A stretch of 64,000 nt of DNA from Nocardioides sp. InS609-2 (GCF_023208195.1 NZ_CP060034.1:434001-498000), one strand, 5' to 3'; positions 17,393-27,930 are shown, numbered from the stretch's first letter. A program made the numbers and translations. The notes: a model not told the origin generated them from the sequence alone.

Positions 17393-18348
17393 TGCTCGCC
17401 AGGGTCGGTGGGCTTCGGCTCCACGGGAACTATGGGCTGGGCGGGGTCGACCGGCTCGGACGGCGGCGGCGCGATGGGCGGGGCCACCGGAGGCTCGCCG
17501 GTGACCGGGTTCTCCAGCGGGGGTACGGCGCCGCTGACCTGGTCGGTCGGATCGGCCGGGTCGTCGGGCGCCCCGGCGGACGGCGTGGTGCCGGCGCCGG
17601 TGTCGGACGCATCGGGGTCGGCCGGGGTCTCCGGGCCGCGCTCCCCGAGCAGCTCGGTGAGCCGGGGCTGGCGGATGCGGACGAACTTGCGCGGCTGAGT
17701 GCGGGTACGGTCGAGGATCGCCACCTCGAGGTCGTGGACCGGGATCACCCGGTCGGTTGCCTCGCCGCGGTCGTCGACCGTGTGCCCGAGTGCTGCGACA
17801 GCTGCGGCGAGCGCGTCGGTGAGCGAGGACCCTTCGGCATAGTGCTCCTTGAGGTGCGCAGCCACGGTGTCGGCGGCGCCGCCCATCACGGCGAACCCGT
17901 GCTCGTCGGCGACCTGGCCGTCGTACGTCAGCCGGTAGATCTGGTCGTCGGCCGCGTCGTCACCGATCTCGGCCACGAACAGCTCGACCTCGTAGGGCTT
18001 CTCACCACCCGAGGAGAAGATCGTGCCGAGCGTCTGCGCATAGGCGTTGGCAAGCCCGCGACCGGTCACGTCACGCCGGTCGTAGGCGTAGCCGCGCATG
18101 TCGGCCAGCCGCACGCCGGCGATGCGCAGGTTCTCGAACTCGTTGTAGCGACCGACCGCGGCGAACGCGATGCGGTCGTAGATCTCGGACACCTTGTGCA
18201 GCGCCTGCGAGGGGTTCTCGGAGACGAACAGCACGCCGTCGTCGTACTGCACGACGGCGACCGAGCGTCCGCGGCCGATGCCCTTGCGCGCGAAGTCGGC
18301 CCGGTCCTTCATCAGCTGTTCGGGCGAGACGTAGAACGGCATGCTCAT
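17389..18348 (-). CDS. prcA: proteasome alpha subunit with long Pro/Asp-rich tail
   Basis: 319 residues. The alpha-type fold covers about residues 1-235 ([35 protein letters not shown]). It forms the outer gating rings of the 20S core that dock ARC. The start at ATG 18348 has AAGGA 8 bases upstream. About 85 C-terminal residues beyond LTELLGERG are low-complexity, rich in Pro, Asp, Glu, Gly and Thr, ending PTDPGEQ. That is longer than the tails of typical PrcA proteins (about 230-280 residues overall). Coupled to the Nudix gene downstream and 38 bases after prcB. Confidence 0.96.
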   Translation of the reverse strand: MSMPFYVSPEQLMKDRADFARKGIGRGRSVAVVQYDDGVLFVSENPSQALHKVSEIYDRIAFAAVGRYNEFENLRIAGVRLADMRGYAYDRRDVTGRGLANAYAQTLGTIFSSGGEKPYEVELFVAEIGDDAADDQIYRLTYDGQVADEHGFAVMGGAADTVAAHLKEHYAEGSSLTDALAAAVAALGHTVDDRGEATDRVIPVHDLEVAILDRTRTQPRKFVRIRQPRLTELLGERGPETPADPDASDTGAGTTPSAGAPDDPADPTDQVSGAVPPLENPVTGEPPVAPPIAPPPSEPVDPAQPIVPVEPKPTDPGEQ

Positions 18349-18386
18349 GGAGTGGTTCCTTCTTCGGTGATCGAGCCTGTCGAGAT

Positions 18387-19217
18387 TCAGGTCAGGGCGG
18401 CGGCGGGGCCGTCGGGTCGATCCATCCGGGCACCGATCACCCGGTCAGCGATCGCCGAGACCTCGGTCTCGGACAGCCGTCGACCGCCGTCCGCGGTGAT
18501 GGCGTAGACCACGGGGAAGATGCGGCGGGTCAGGTCGGGACCACCGGTGGCGGAGTCGTCGTCTGCCGCGTCGTAGAGGGCCTGCACGACCGCCGTGACG
18601 CAGCCCTCCTCGTCGAGGTCGTCGCGGTAGAGCTTCTTGAGCGAGCCGCGCGCGAAGAGCGAGCCGGAACCGACCGAGTGGAACGCGGTCTCCTCGTAGC
18701 GCCCGCCGGTGACGTCGTAGCTGAAGATGCGGCCCTGGCTACGGTTCGTGTCGTAGCCCGCGAAGAGGGGTACGACGGCCAGGCCCTGCATGGCCATGCC
18801 GAGGTTGGCCCGGATGAGGGCGGCCAACCGGTTGGCCTTGCCGTCCATCGACAGGGTCGTGCCCTCGATCTTCTCGTAGTGCTCGAGCTCGGTCTGGAAC
18901 AGCCGCACCATCTCGACGGCAAGCCCGGCGGCGCCGGCGATGCCGACCGCTGAGTACTCGTCGGCGGGGAAGACCTTCTGGATGTCGCGCTGGGCGATGA
19001 TGTTGCCCATCGTGGCGCGCCGGTCGCCGGCCATCACGATGCCGCCGGGGTACGTCGCGGCGACGATGGTCGTGCCGTGCGGAGCGAGGTCGGCCGCGCT
19101 GCCCGCAGGGAGAGCCCTGCGCGAGGGCAGCAGGTCGGGCGCCTGTTGGCCGAGGAAGTCGGCGAACGACGACGAGCCGGGCACGAGGAAGGCGGCCGGC
19201 AGTCGGGGTTCGAGCAT
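18387..19217 (-). CDS. prcB: proteasome beta subunit
   Basis: 276 residues; catalytic inner-ring subunit. The propeptide (about 48 residues) ends DLAPHG and is removed to expose the N-terminal catalytic threonine in [11 protein letters not shown]. The conserved [15 protein letters not shown] follows. The start is ATG 19217, overlapping the pup stop as TGATG; a GTG at 19220 is the alternative. Translational coupling with pup is expected. Confidence 0.96.
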   Translation of the reverse strand: MLEPRLPAAFLVPGSSSFADFLGQQAPDLLPSRRALPAGSAADLAPHGTTIVAATYPGGIVMAGDRRATMGNIIAQRDIQKVFPADEYSAVGIAGAAGLAVEMVRLFQTELEHYEKIEGTTLSMDGKANRLAALIRANLGMAMQGLAVVPLFAGYDTNRSQGRIFSYDVTGGRYEETAFHSVGSGSLFARGSLKKLYRDDLDEEGCVTAVVQALYDAADDDSATGGPDLTRRIFPVVYAITADGGRRLSETEVSAIADRVIGARMDRPDGPAAALT

Positions 19218-19426
19218 CACTGCCCGCCCTTCTGGATGAACGACTTCACGAAGTCCTCGGCGTTGACTTCCAGCACGTCGTCGATCTCGTCGAGGATCGC
19301 GTCGACGTCGTCGTCCAGTGCCTCCTTGCGCTCGGCGACATCGCTCTCGACGACGGCCTCTTCGACCTCGCCGTCGGCGCGCTGCGTCTCGGTGGACTTG
19401 CGTGGCTGCTTGTGCTCCTGGGCCAT
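19217..19426 (-). CDS. pup: prokaryotic ubiquitin-like protein Pup
   Basis: 69 residues, acidic and intrinsically disordered, ending in FIQKGGQ. The C-terminal glutamine must be deamidated by Dop before ligation by PafA. The central-to-C-terminal helix region ([20 protein letters not shown]) is the part that binds the ARC coiled coil. Encoded directly upstream of, and overlapping, prcB. Confidence 0.97.
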   Translation of the reverse strand: MAQEHKQPRKSTETQRADGEVEEAVVESDVAERKEALDDDVDAILDEIDDVLEVNAEDFVKSFIQKGGQ

Positions 19427-19470
19427 GTCACGACCCTATAGGGCGGCACCGACTCGACGTGCTACCTCTG

Positions 19471-20979
19471 CTACCTGGTCAGGGCGTCGAACAGCTGCTC
19501 CGCGGTGTCGCACCGGTCGATCAGGGCGCCGACCGATGCGCGACTGCCGCGCAGCGGGTCGATCGTCGGCACGCGCTGCAGGGACTCGCGGCCCGGCAGG
19601 TCGAAGATGACGGAGTCCCAGGACGCGGCGGCCACGTGGTCGGCGTACTTCTCGAGACAGCGGCCGCGAAACCACGCCCGGGTGTCCTCCGGCGGGTCGT
19701 GCATGGCCTGCTCGATGACGACGTCGTCGAGCAGCCGCTCGATACGGCCGGCAGCCGCGAGACGGTGGTAGAGACCCTTCTCGGGCCGGATGTCGCTGTA
19801 CTGCAAGTCGATGAGGTGCAGCTTCGCGTCGTCCCAGTCGAGGCCGTCGCGCTGGCGGTACTGCTCGAGCAGCTTCAGCTTCGCCACCCAGTCGAGCTCG
19901 CCGGCGCACAGCATCGGGTCCCGCTCGAGGCGGTCGAGCACAGACTCCCAACGAGCGAGGACGTCGACGGTCTGGGCGTCGGCATCCGAACCCAGCCGGT
20001 CCTCGACGTACTTCTTCGCCAGGTCGAGATACTCCATCTGCAGTTGTACGGCGGTGAGCTGGCGGCCGTCGTGCAGGCCGATGAGCTGCTTCAGCGTGGG
20101 GTCGTGCGAAACCGCCCGCAGCGCCGCGACCGGTCCCTCAACGGCCAGATCGGAGCTGATGAACCTGTCCTCGATCATCGCGAGCACGAGCGAGGTGGTG
20201 CCGACCTTCAGGTACGTCGACACCTCGGCCAGGTTGGCGTCGCCGATGATCACGTGGAGACGGCGGTACTTCTCCGGGTCGGCGTGCGGCTCGTCGCGGG
20301 TGTTGATGATCGGCCGCTTGAGCGTGGTCTCGAGGCCGACCTCGACCTCGAAGTAGTCGGCGCGCTGGCTGATCTGGTAGCCGTGCTCCCGGCCGTCCTG
20401 GCCGATGCCGACCCGGCCGGCACCGCAGACGACCTGCCTGCTCACGAAGAACGGCGTCAAGTTGCGCACGATCTCGTTGAACGGCGTCGAGCGCCGCATC
20501 AGGTAGTTCTCGTGGGCGCCGTAGGAGGCGCCCTTGTTGTCGGTGTTGTTCTTGTAGAGCAGGATCGGCGCTCCGCCGGGCAACTGGCTGGCCCGGATGG
20601 AGGCGTCGAGCATGACCTGCTCCCCCGCCTTGTCCCACTTGACGATATCGAGCGGTGTCGTGCACTCGGGGGTGGAGTACTCGGGGTGCGCGTGGTCGAC
20701 GTACAGGCGCGCGCCGTTCGTCAGGATGACGTTGGCGAGGCCGAGGTCCTCGTCGGTCAACTGGCTGGGGTCGGCGACCTGTCGAGAGAGGTCGAACCCG
20801 CGGGCGTCGCGCAGCGGCGACTCCTCCTCGAAGTCCCACCGGGCGCGTCGGGCCTTGATCGTGGACGACGCGTAGGCGTTCACGATCTGGCTGGACGCGA
20901 CCATGGGGTTGGCCAGGGGTTGCCCCTGCACCGAGATGCCGTACTCCACCTCGGTGCCCATCACGCGCCGCACACTCAT
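19471..20979 (-). CDS. dop: depupylase/deamidase of Pup
   Basis: 502 residues. It deamidates the Pup C-terminal Gln and removes Pup from substrates. It starts [16 protein letters not shown] at ATG 20979 and shares PafA-type motifs ([56 protein letters not shown]). The extra segment [20 protein letters not shown] near residue 40 corresponds to the Dop-specific loop. It lies 44 bases upstream of pup. Confidence 0.96.
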   Translation of the reverse strand: MSVRRVMGTEVEYGISVQGQPLANPMVASSQIVNAYASSTIKARRARWDFEEESPLRDARGFDLSRQVADPSQLTDEDLGLANVILTNGARLYVDHAHPEYSTPECTTPLDIVKWDKAGEQVMLDASIRASQLPGGAPILLYKNNTDNKGASYGAHENYLMRRSTPFNEIVRNLTPFFVSRQVVCGAGRVGIGQDGREHGYQISQRADYFEVEVGLETTLKRPIINTRDEPHADPEKYRRLHVIIGDANLAEVSTYLKVGTTSLVLAMIEDRFISSDLAVEGPVAALRAVSHDPTLKQLIGLHDGRQLTAVQLQMEYLDLAKKYVEDRLGSDADAQTVDVLARWESVLDRLERDPMLCAGELDWVAKLKLLEQYRQRDGLDWDDAKLHLIDLQYSDIRPEKGLYHRLAAAGRIERLLDDVVIEQAMHDPPEDTRAWFRGRCLEKYADHVAAASWDSVIFDLPGRESLQRVPTIDPLRGSRASVGALIDRCDTAEQLFDALTR

Positions 20980-21041
20980 GAGACCGAGCCTACGCGGCCC
21001 TACAGTCGTGCTGTCAGGCATCTCTGTGGCGAGGAGGTCTC

Positions 21042-21668
21042 GTGGGACTGTGGAACGACCGGATGCTCCCCCGGTTCGTCGACCGGACGAGCTCGTCTGC
21101 CGAGATCGGCAAGTTGCGTGCCCAGGCGTGCGTCGGGCTGCACGGACGGGTCCTGGAGATTGGGTTCGGCAGCGGCCTCAACATCGACCACTACCCAGCC
21201 GCGGTGCAGTCGGTCAGCGCTGTCGAGCCCTCCGACGAGGCCTGGGACCTGTCGGACACCCGTCGATCGCGCAGCCGCGTGCCCATCGAGCGCACCGGTC
21301 TCGATGGCCAGCGACTGGACACCCCCGACGGCAGCTACGACCGCGTCTTGTCAACCCTCACGCTGTGCACGATCCCTGACGTCAGAGCCGCCCTCGCGGA
21401 GGTACGGCGCGTGCTCGTGCCCGGCGGGACCTTCCACTTCCTCGAGCACGGCCTCGCGCCCGACGACGGCGTCGTCCGCTGGCAGCGGCGGCTGGAGCCG
21501 ATGCAGAAGCGCGTCTTCGGCGGCTGTCACCTCACCAGGGACATGACTTCCCTGCTCGGCGCGGCCGGCCTCGACGTCACCGCCGTGCGAGCGGAGTACC
21601 TCGGGGGTCCCCGAGTGTCGAGACCGTGGACCTATGGCTACCTCGGCCGGGCGACGAGACCTGCCTGA
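21042..21668 (+). CDS. class I SAM-dependent methyltransferase
   Basis: 208 residues with the SAM-binding motif [16 protein letters not shown] near residue 37, an acidic motif II ([10 protein letters not shown]), and the post-[16 protein letters not shown]. It starts at GTG 21042 with GAGGAG upstream, and is divergent from dop. The substrate is not predictable; it resembles small UbiE-like actinobacterial methyltransferases. Confidence 0.85.
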   Translation: MGLWNDRMLPRFVDRTSSSAEIGKLRAQACVGLHGRVLEIGFGSGLNIDHYPAAVQSVSAVEPSDEAWDLSDTRRSRSRVPIERTGLDGQRLDTPDGSYDRVLSTLTLCTIPDVRAALAEVRRVLVPGGTFHFLEHGLAPDDGVVRWQRRLEPMQKRVFGGCHLTRDMTSLLGAAGLDVTAVRAEYLGGPRVSRPWTYGYLGRATRPA

Positions 21669-21672
21669 GGTG

Positions 21673-21750
21673 TCAGCGGCGCTTGCGGATCATCGGCACC
21701 AAGACCATCACCACGACGACGATGACGACGAGAATGACCAGGAACTTCAT
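21673..21750 (-). CDS. 25-residue single-span membrane peptide
   Basis: Small gene from ATG 21750 with GGAGAGAG upstream. It encodes one strongly hydrophobic helix (KFLVILVVIVVVVMVLVPM) ending in a basic IRKRR anchor, so it should be a single-pass membrane peptide with its C-terminus in the cytoplasm. It is convergent with the methyltransferase (4 bases between stops) and lies just beyond palindromic repeat site 3. Function unknown. Codon pattern and ribosome-binding site favour a real gene. Confidence 0.6.
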   Translation of the reverse strand: MKFLVILVVIVVVVMVLVPMIRKRR

Positions 21751-21780
21751 ATGAAGGCTCTCTCCGTTGGGTGAAAACAC

Positions 21781-21842
21781 TGCGGATTGGTCCCAAACCG
21801 CAAGTCGTGGAGCCGAAACCTGCGGTTTGGGACCAAACCGCA
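21781..21842. repeat. palindromic repeat pair, site 3
   Basis: Units at 21781-21802 (TGCGGATTGG...CCAAACCGCA) and 21821-21842 (TGCGGTTTGG...CCAAACCGCA), here 40 bases apart. Located downstream of the frameshifted gene that follows arc. Confidence 0.85.
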
Positions 21843-21856
21843 GCAGTGGGAACCCT

Positions 21857-22142
21857 TCAGGACTGCCGCGCCTGCCAGGCGTGCGCCCAGTTGACCATCA
21901 CGATCGTGATGGGGATCGCGGCCACCGGAGAGACGATGCCGAGCGCGAACTGCCGAGGACCGGCCGCCTCCGAGGCCCGCTGGCCCTGACGGTACGACGA
22001 CGCCGCGGCGTTGACGCGCGCTCGATCTCGCGCTCGACCCGGTCGGCGAACGAGTCGGCCAGCGCGGCGTCGTACTGCACACCCAGCTCGCGTCGGGCAG
22101 CGAGCGCGGCCTCGATGTCGTGTGGTCGGGTCCGTCGGCCAA
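21857..22142 (-). pseudogene. frameshifted small membrane-protein gene downstream of arc
   Basis: A conserved-looking reading frame is split over three phases. A TTG at 22142 (AAGGGG upstream) gives MADGPDH. After a one-base loss near 22120 the frame continues DIEAALAARRELGVQYDAAL and ADSFADRVEREIE. After another one-base loss near 22028 it continues RVNAAASSYRQGQRASEAAG, then a membrane helix (LGIVSPVAAIPITIVMV) to a stop at 21857. It resembles actinobacterial proteins with an acidic helical N-terminus and one or two membrane spans. It is 10 bases after arc and so part of that transcript. Either a decayed gene or two sequencing errors. Confidence 0.6.
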
Positions 22143-22152
22143 GGGAGGCCCC

Positions 22153-23916
22153 TTAGAGGTATTGACCGGTGTTGGCCACGGTGTCGATCGAGCGGCCCGG
22201 CTCGGTGCCCTGCTTGCCAGTGATGAGCGTGCGGATGAAGACGATCCGCTCGCCCTTCTTGCCGGAGATACGGGCCCAGTCGTCGGGGTTGGTGGTGTTG
22301 GGGAGGTCCTCGTTCTCCTTGAACTCGTCGACGCAGGCCTGGAGGAGGTGCGAGATCCGCAGCCCCTTCTGATCGTGGTCGAGAAGGTCCTTGATCGCCA
22401 TCTTCTTGGCCCGGTCGACGATGTTCTGGATCATCGCGCCGGAGTTGAAGTCCTTGAAGTAGAGGACTTCCTTGTCGCCGTTGGCGTAGGTGACCTCGAG
22501 GAAGCGGTTCTCCTCGGTCTCGGTGTACATCCGCTCGACGGTCGCCTGGATCATCCCGGCCACGCATGCGTCGCGGTCACCGCCGAACTCGGTCAGATCG
22601 TCGGCGTGCAGCGGCAGGCTGGTAAGGAGGTACTTGGAGAAGATGTCGCGCGCGGACTCGGCGTCCGGGCGCTCGATCTTGATCTTCACGTCGAGGCGGC
22701 CGGGTCGCAGGATGGCCGGGTCGATCATGTCCTCGCGGTTGGACGCGCCGATGACCAGCACGTTCTCGAGCAGCTCGACGCCGTCGATCTCGCTCAACAG
22801 CTGCGGGACGATGGTGTTCTCTACATCGGAGGAGACACCCGACCCGCGGGTGCGGAACAGCGAGTCCATCTCGTCGAAGAACACGATGACCGGGGTGCCC
22901 TCGCTGGCCTTCTCGCGTGCCCGCTGGAACACCAGCCGGATATGGCGCTCGGTCTCGCCGACGTACTTGTTGAGCAGCTCGGGGCCCTTGATGTTGAGGA
23001 AGTAGGACTTGCCCTCGGCACCGGTCTTGGCGGCGACCTTCTTGGCCAACGAGTTGGCGACCGCTTTGGCGATCAGCGTCTTGCCGCAGCCTGGAGGGCC
23101 GTAGAGCAGCACGCCCTTGGGCGGCTTGAGCTGGTGCTCCTTGAAGAGCTCGGGGTGCAGGTAGGGCAGCTCGACGGCGTCGCGGATCGCGTCGATCTGG
23201 GCGACCAGGCCGCCGATCGCGTTGTAGTCGATGTCAGGGACCTCTTCGAGCACGAGCTCCTCGACCTCGGACTTCGGAACCTTCTCGTAGACGTAGCCGG
23301 CGCGTGAGTCGAGCAGCAGTGAGTCACCGGCGCGCAGGGTGGCCTCGAGCAGGGGCGCGGCAAGACGTACGACGCGCTCCTCGTCGGCGTTGGCGATGAC
23401 CAGGGCTCGCTCGCCGTCGGCCAGCAGCTCCTTGAACATCACGACCTCGCCGACCTGCTCGAAGTCGAAGCCGGCCACGACGTTGAGGGCCTCGTTGAGC
23501 ATGACCTCCTGACCGCGGACCAGGTGCTCGACCTCGACGCCCGGGCTGACGTTGACGCGCAGCTTGCGACCGCCGGTGAACACGTCGACCGAGTCGTCGT
23601 CGTTGCGCTGGAGAAACGTGCCGAAGCCGGCCGGCGGCTGGGCGAGCCGGTCGACCTCTTCCTTGAGCTTGGTGATCTGGTCACGGGCCTCGCGCAGCGT
23701 CGAGGCAAGGCGCTCGTTCTGGCTCGTCACCGCCGATAGCGAGCGCTGGGTGTCGGCCAGGCGCAGCTCGAGGCTGCGGGAGTGTCCGGGTGAGTCGGTC
23801 AGCCGACGCCGCAGATCGGTGACCTCGGATTCCAGGAACCGCACCTGGCTCATGAGCTCGTCCGCGTCGCGGCTCGGCCCACCTGGGCGGGTGTTGTCGC
23901 TGTCCGAAGTAGACAT
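22153..23916 (-). CDS. arc: proteasomal AAA+ ATPase ARC/Mpa
   Basis: 587 residues; hexameric unfoldase that recruits pupylated substrates and feeds the 20S core. An N-terminal coiled coil (about 20-95) binds Pup. An OB-type region follows. The AAA domain has Walker A GPPGCGKT near residue 272, Walker [11 protein letters not shown] near 345, and [17 protein letters not shown] as the arginine-finger region. The C-terminus GQYL carries the penultimate tyrosine used for docking to PrcA. ATG 23916 follows AGGAGGTG by 5 bases. Confidence 0.97.
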   Translation of the reverse strand: MSTSDSDNTRPGGPSRDADELMSQVRFLESEVTDLRRRLTDSPGHSRSLELRLADTQRSLSAVTSQNERLASTLREARDQITKLKEEVDRLAQPPAGFGTFLQRNDDDSVDVFTGGRKLRVNVSPGVEVEHLVRGQEVMLNEALNVVAGFDFEQVGEVVMFKELLADGERALVIANADEERVVRLAAPLLEATLRAGDSLLLDSRAGYVYEKVPKSEVEELVLEEVPDIDYNAIGGLVAQIDAIRDAVELPYLHPELFKEHQLKPPKGVLLYGPPGCGKTLIAKAVANSLAKKVAAKTGAEGKSYFLNIKGPELLNKYVGETERHIRLVFQRAREKASEGTPVIVFFDEMDSLFRTRGSGVSSDVENTIVPQLLSEIDGVELLENVLVIGASNREDMIDPAILRPGRLDVKIKIERPDAESARDIFSKYLLTSLPLHADDLTEFGGDRDACVAGMIQATVERMYTETEENRFLEVTYANGDKEVLYFKDFNSGAMIQNIVDRAKKMAIKDLLDHDQKGLRISHLLQACVDEFKENEDLPNTTNPDDWARISGKKGERIVFIRTLITGKQGTEPGRSIDTVANTGQYL

Positions 23917-24025
23917 CTGGGCACCTCCTGTCCTTCGGACACTACCCACTGATGCCGACTACGGAAGGGGAAATCTTGCCGTGTTGGTCACGATTTGCCC
24001 CAGACGTACGACGCGCACGCCGGCC

Positions 24026-25006
24026 TCAGTCGTCCAACTGCTCCTCGGCGACCTGCGGAGGCAGGTCGGCGGGACGCGGGCCGTCGTAGTCCACGCCGTA
24101 CGCACCCGGCGCCGGGCGGCGCTTCTTCAGCATCGCGCGCTCCCCCGACGCCATCCGGCGTGCGGTCACGATGAAGGCCGTGTGGCCGATCATCTTGTGG
24201 CCGGGACGGACTGCCAGGCCTTCGACGTGCCAGTCGCGCACGAGCGACTCCCACGCGTGCGGCTCGGTGAAGCCGCCATGCGCGCGCAGGGTCTCGACGA
24301 TGCGTGACAGCTGGGTGGTCGTAGCGACGTACGCACAGACGATGCCGCCCGGTGTCAGGGCGCCCGCGACGGCGTCGACGCACTCCCAGGGCGCGAGCAT
24401 GTCGAGGATGATCCGGTCGACCTTGTGCTCGACACCGGGCAGCTCCTCGGTGAGGTCGCCGATCCGCAGCTCCCAGGCAGGATGCGGCTCGCCCGCGGAG
24501 GATGCGAAGAACTGGTTCACATTGGCGCGCGCGACGTCGGCGAACTCCTCGCGGCGTTCGAACGACAGGACCTGGCCGAACGGACCGACCGCGCGCAGCA
24601 GCGAGCACGTCAGGGCGCCCGAGCCCACGCCGGCCTCGACCACGCGGGCTCCAGGGAAGATGTCGGCCATCGACACGATCTGGGCGGCATCCTTGGGGTA
24701 GACCACGGCTGCACCGCGCGGCATGGACACCACGAACTCCGAGAGCAGCGGCCGGAACACGAGGTACTCGCCACCAGCCGACGAGGCGACGGTGAAGCCC
24801 TCTTCGCGGCCGATCAGCTCATCGTGCTCGAGGTGGCCACGGTTGGAGAAGAAGCGCTTGCCGGCGACCAGCTCGAAGTTGTGGCGTCGGCCCTTCTGGT
24901 CGACCAGACGCACCCACTCGCCCTCGCGCAGGACGCCGCGGTGGACGCCGGACCAGGCCTCGGCCGGTACGTCGTCACTGCTGTCGGGAAGGGTCGGCTC
25001 AGACAT
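24026..25006 (-). CDS. trmI: tRNA (adenine(58)-N(1))-methyltransferase TrmI
   Basis: 326 residues; makes m1A58 in the T-loop of tRNAs. An N-terminal beta-rich domain precedes a Rossmann domain with VVEAGVGSGALTCSL (SAM binding) near residue 117 and ILDMLAPWEC. The adjacent position upstream of arc is conserved in actinobacteria. It starts at ATG 25006, 10 bases after the stop of the site-2 protease gene, so they form an operon. Confidence 0.94.
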   Translation of the reverse strand: MSEPTLPDSSDDVPAEAWSGVHRGVLREGEWVRLVDQKGRRHNFELVAGKRFFSNRGHLEHDELIGREEGFTVASSAGGEYLVFRPLLSEFVVSMPRGAAVVYPKDAAQIVSMADIFPGARVVEAGVGSGALTCSLLRAVGPFGQVLSFERREEFADVARANVNQFFASSAGEPHPAWELRIGDLTEELPGVEHKVDRIILDMLAPWECVDAVAGALTPGGIVCAYVATTTQLSRIVETLRAHGGFTEPHAWESLVRDWHVEGLAVRPGHKMIGHTAFIVTARRMASGERAMLKKRRPAPGAYGVDYDGPRPADLPPQVAEEQLDD

Positions 25007-25016
25007 GCGCGGAACC

Positions 25017-26162
25017 CTAGTGCCCGCCCTCCCTGAACGCGCGATCGACGTCGGCGGTCGTGAGCACACCGTGGATGGTGCCGTCGGACTCGACGAGCAG
25101 GTACTCCTCGGCGGGCCGCCGGCTGAGGGCCACCACGAGCTCCTCGCCCGCGATGTCAGCAGGCAGTGTGAGGCCTTGCTCGATACTGCGGGCCACCATC
25201 GACGTCGTTAGCCACGGGCGGCGCTCCTCGGGGGTGGCGAGCAGGGCGGCCTCGTTGACGATGCCGAGGGGTGTGCCGGACGACGTCACCGTGACGATGC
25301 TGCCGGCGTGTGCCTCCTGTGCACGTCGTACTGCTTCGGCCAGCGGGAGGTCCTCGGGCACGGTGAGTGTACGACGCGCGAGGGGCCGCGCGACCAGGCT
25401 CGGGAGACGCTGCCGGAGGCGCGCGTGCGTCATCGCGGCTGTGGCGCCGGTCCAGAGGAACATCGCCAGCACGAAGACCAGCAGGTAGTCGACAAGGTCG
25501 GGGTCGACCGCGAAGACGCTCATGAGCACCAGGGGCCAGGCCAGCACGGCGATCGCGGTGACCCGGCCGCCCCAGCCGGCGACGATGGTGCCGCGATGCG
25601 GGTTGCCGGTGGCACCCCAGACCGCCGACTTGAGCACCCGGCCCCCGTCGAGCGGCAGCCCGGGCACGAGGTTGAGCACACCGACGAGCAGGTTGGCGCC
25701 GGCCAGGCCCTCGACGGCGACGCGCAACAGGCCGTCGGGGGTGACGAACCAGAGCGCGAGGGCAGCCCCGCCGACGACCAGGGAGGTGATCGGGCCCACC
25801 ACCGCGATGAAGAACTCGTGGCGCGGGCGTCGCGACTCGCCCTCGATGGCGGTCATCCCGCCGAGGAAGTGAAGGGTGATGGAGGCGACCGGGTAGCCGT
25901 AGCGCCGGGCCATCAGCGCGTGCGAGACCTCGTGGAGTAGCACGGAGCCGTAGAGCACCATCGCGAAGACCACGCCGGCGACGTACTTCCAGACGCCGAG
26001 GCCAGGCTCGACCTGCTCGATGCGGGGTGCCACCAGGTAGGAGATGAGAGCGGCCACGAGGAACCACGACGTCGTGACGAGCACGTCGACTCCGCCGATG
26101 GAGCCGACCCTGATCGTCCCGGGAGGCCGGGGCGGAACAGGTTCGGCGGCATTCTCGGACAC
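25017..26162 (-). CDS. site-2 protease family (M50) membrane metalloprotease with CBS domains
   Basis: 381 residues from GTG 26162. Multi-span membrane protease with zinc motif H77-E78-x2-H81 (LLHEVSHAL) and the distal LVPGLPLDGGRVLKS supplying the third ligand. The C-terminal ~130 residues form a CBS pair (VTSSGTPLGIVNEAAL, VESDGTIHGVLTTADVD), which often senses adenylates. It probably performs regulated intramembrane proteolysis; no anti-sigma target is adjacent. An in-frame upstream GTG at 26189 is an alternative start. Confidence 0.92.
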   Translation of the reverse strand: MSENAAEPVPPRPPGTIRVGSIGGVDVLVTTSWFLVAALISYLVAPRIEQVEPGLGVWKYVAGVVFAMVLYGSVLLHEVSHALMARRYGYPVASITLHFLGGMTAIEGESRRPRHEFFIAVVGPITSLVVGGAALALWFVTPDGLLRVAVEGLAGANLLVGVLNLVPGLPLDGGRVLKSAVWGATGNPHRGTIVAGWGGRVTAIAVLAWPLVLMSVFAVDPDLVDYLLVFVLAMFLWTGATAAMTHARLRQRLPSLVARPLARRTLTVPEDLPLAEAVRRAQEAHAGSIVTVTSSGTPLGIVNEAALLATPEERRPWLTTSMVARSIEQGLTLPADIAGEELVVALSRRPAEEYLLVESDGTIHGVLTTADVDRAFREGGH

Positions 26163-26230
26163 GCTCCGACAGTAGCCGGTCCGGCCCACCGTGCCCGCAG
26201 GCTGTCGGTGACCACACTTAGGGTGAAGTC

Positions 26231-27175
26231 ATGACCAGCACCGATCCTTCACCGGCCGAGCTCCGCTCGACGCCGGTCGACGGCGTCGACGTGCTCGGGG
26301 CGCTCTCCCCCAGCCGCGCGGGCGACTTCATGACCTGCCCGCTGCTCTATCGGTTCCGCACCATCGACAAGCTGCCCGAGGAGATCTCGCCCGACGCCGT
26401 CCGTGGCACGGTCGTGCACAAGGTGCTTGAAGACCTCTTCGACCTGCCGGCGGTCGAGCGCACCCCCGACCAGGCACGCACGATGCTGCCCGCAGCGTGG
26501 CATCAGGTGCTCGAGCAGGAGCCGCTGCTGTCCGACCTGTTCGCCCCGGTCGACGAGGGCTCAGGTGGCGTAGGGGTCGACTTCGACTCGTGGCTGGCCT
26601 CGTGCGAGAAGGTGCTGGAGAAGTACTTCGCCCTCGAAGACCCCCGATGCCTCGAGCCAGCCGAGCGCGAGCTCTACGTCGAGGCCGTGCTCGAGTCCAA
26701 GCTGTTGCTGCGCGGGTTCGTCGACCGGTTAGACGTCGCGCCCAACGGGATGATCCGGGTGGTCGACTACAAGACCGGCCGCAGCCCTGGGGAGAAGTTC
26801 GAGGCCAAGGCGCTCTTCCAGATGAGGTTCTACGCGCTCGTCATCTGGCGCACCCGCGGCGTCGTACCCTCCATGCTCCAGCTGGTCTACCTCGGCAACG
26901 GCGAGATCCTGCGCTACGTCCCCGATGAAGCTGACCTGCTGGCCACCGAGCGCAAGGTCGAGGCCGTCTGGCGTGCGATCCGGCTGGCCGAGGAGACGGG
27001 CGACTGGCAGCCCAGCCCCAGCCGGCTGTGCTCGTGGTGCAGCCACCAGGCGATCTGTCCGGCGTACGGCGGCACTCCCCCGCCGCTCCCGGTGCGGGAG
27101 CCGAGGGTGCCGGCGCCCGAGGCTGATCCGGCCGGTGACGTCCACAGCGACGAAGGTGTCACCGGGCAGCTCTGA
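26231..27175 (+). CDS. RecB-family PD-(D/E)xK nuclease with Fe-S cluster cysteines
   Basis: 314 residues of the RecB/Cas4-like nuclease superfamily (PDDEXK_1). Nuclease core residues are in RGFVDRLDV and VVDYKTG. Four cysteines, C36 (FMTCPLLYRF) and C267-x2-C270-x5-C276 (LCSWCSHQAICP), match the AddB/Cas4-type [4Fe-4S] site. It may act in DNA end processing. There are no CRISPR genes nearby, so the Cas4 resemblance is structural only. Divergent from the M50 gene. Confidence 0.9.
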   Translation: MTSTDPSPAELRSTPVDGVDVLGALSPSRAGDFMTCPLLYRFRTIDKLPEEISPDAVRGTVVHKVLEDLFDLPAVERTPDQARTMLPAAWHQVLEQEPLLSDLFAPVDEGSGGVGVDFDSWLASCEKVLEKYFALEDPRCLEPAERELYVEAVLESKLLLRGFVDRLDVAPNGMIRVVDYKTGRSPGEKFEAKALFQMRFYALVIWRTRGVVPSMLQLVYLGNGEILRYVPDEADLLATERKVEAVWRAIRLAEETGDWQPSPSRLCSWCSHQAICPAYGGTPPPLPVREPRVPAPEADPAGDVHSDEGVTGQL

Positions 27176-27208
27176 CGGGTCGTCGGACCATCGTCACGAG
27201 GATGATGC

Positions 27209-27271
27209 TGCGGTTTGGTCCCAAACCGCAGGTTCCAGGCCGCGAATCTTGCGGTTTGTGACCAAACCGCA
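27209..27271. repeat. palindromic repeat pair, site 4 (between convergent genes)
   Basis: Two complete 22-base units at 27209-27230 and 27250-27271, exactly 41 bases apart, centres GGTCCC and GTGACC. They fill most of the 105-bp gap between the ends of the RecB-like and HAD genes and could act as a bidirectional terminator. Confidence 0.9.
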
Positions 27272-27280
27272 GGCTCAGAA

Positions 27281-27930
27281 TCAGCCGATCGACGCGTACG
27301 CCGCCCGCAACCCGTTGGTAGTCATGCCGGCCAGGGTGTGAGCGAAGACCCGTCGGTCACCGTCGAGCAGAGGGACGTGGTTGGGTACGCACAGCACCAC
27401 GCAGCCGGCGGACTCCGCCGACCGGGCGCCGGTGTTGGAGTCCTCGATCGCCAAGCAGTCGGCGGTGTCGAGGCCGAGCTCGGCGGCGGCCTTGAGGTAC
27501 GGCGCTGGATGGGGCTTGCCGTGTGAGACCGAGTCGCCGGTCACGATGGTCGCAAATGTGTCCGCGGGCAGGGTGGCCAGGATCGGCGCCACGAAACGCC
27601 GGTAGGACATCGTGACCAGAGCGCACGGCACCGACTGCGAGGCCAAATCCTCGAGGAGCTCGAGCGCTCCGGGGCGCCACGGCACCGACTCCTCGACCCG
27701 GGCGACCACACCGTCGAGGAGTTCCTCGACGATCTCGGCCGGCTCCAGGTCGATGCCCATGTGCTGGCGCATGTACAGACCGGAGTCGAGCAGGTCGTTG
27801 CCCACGAGGTTGAGGGCATGCTCCTCGCTCCACGTGCCGCCGTACTTGTCGGCGAGGGCGAACTCCGTCTCGATCCAGTAGGGCTCGGTGTCGACAAGAG
27901 TGCCGTCCATGTCCCAGAGGGCGGCCTTCA

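Noticed and set aside
26231..27175. Cas4 of a CRISPR system
   Set aside because: The nuclease and Fe-S cysteines fit Cas4/RecB-type proteins, but no cas genes or arrays are near. A stand-alone RecB-like nuclease is the simpler call.
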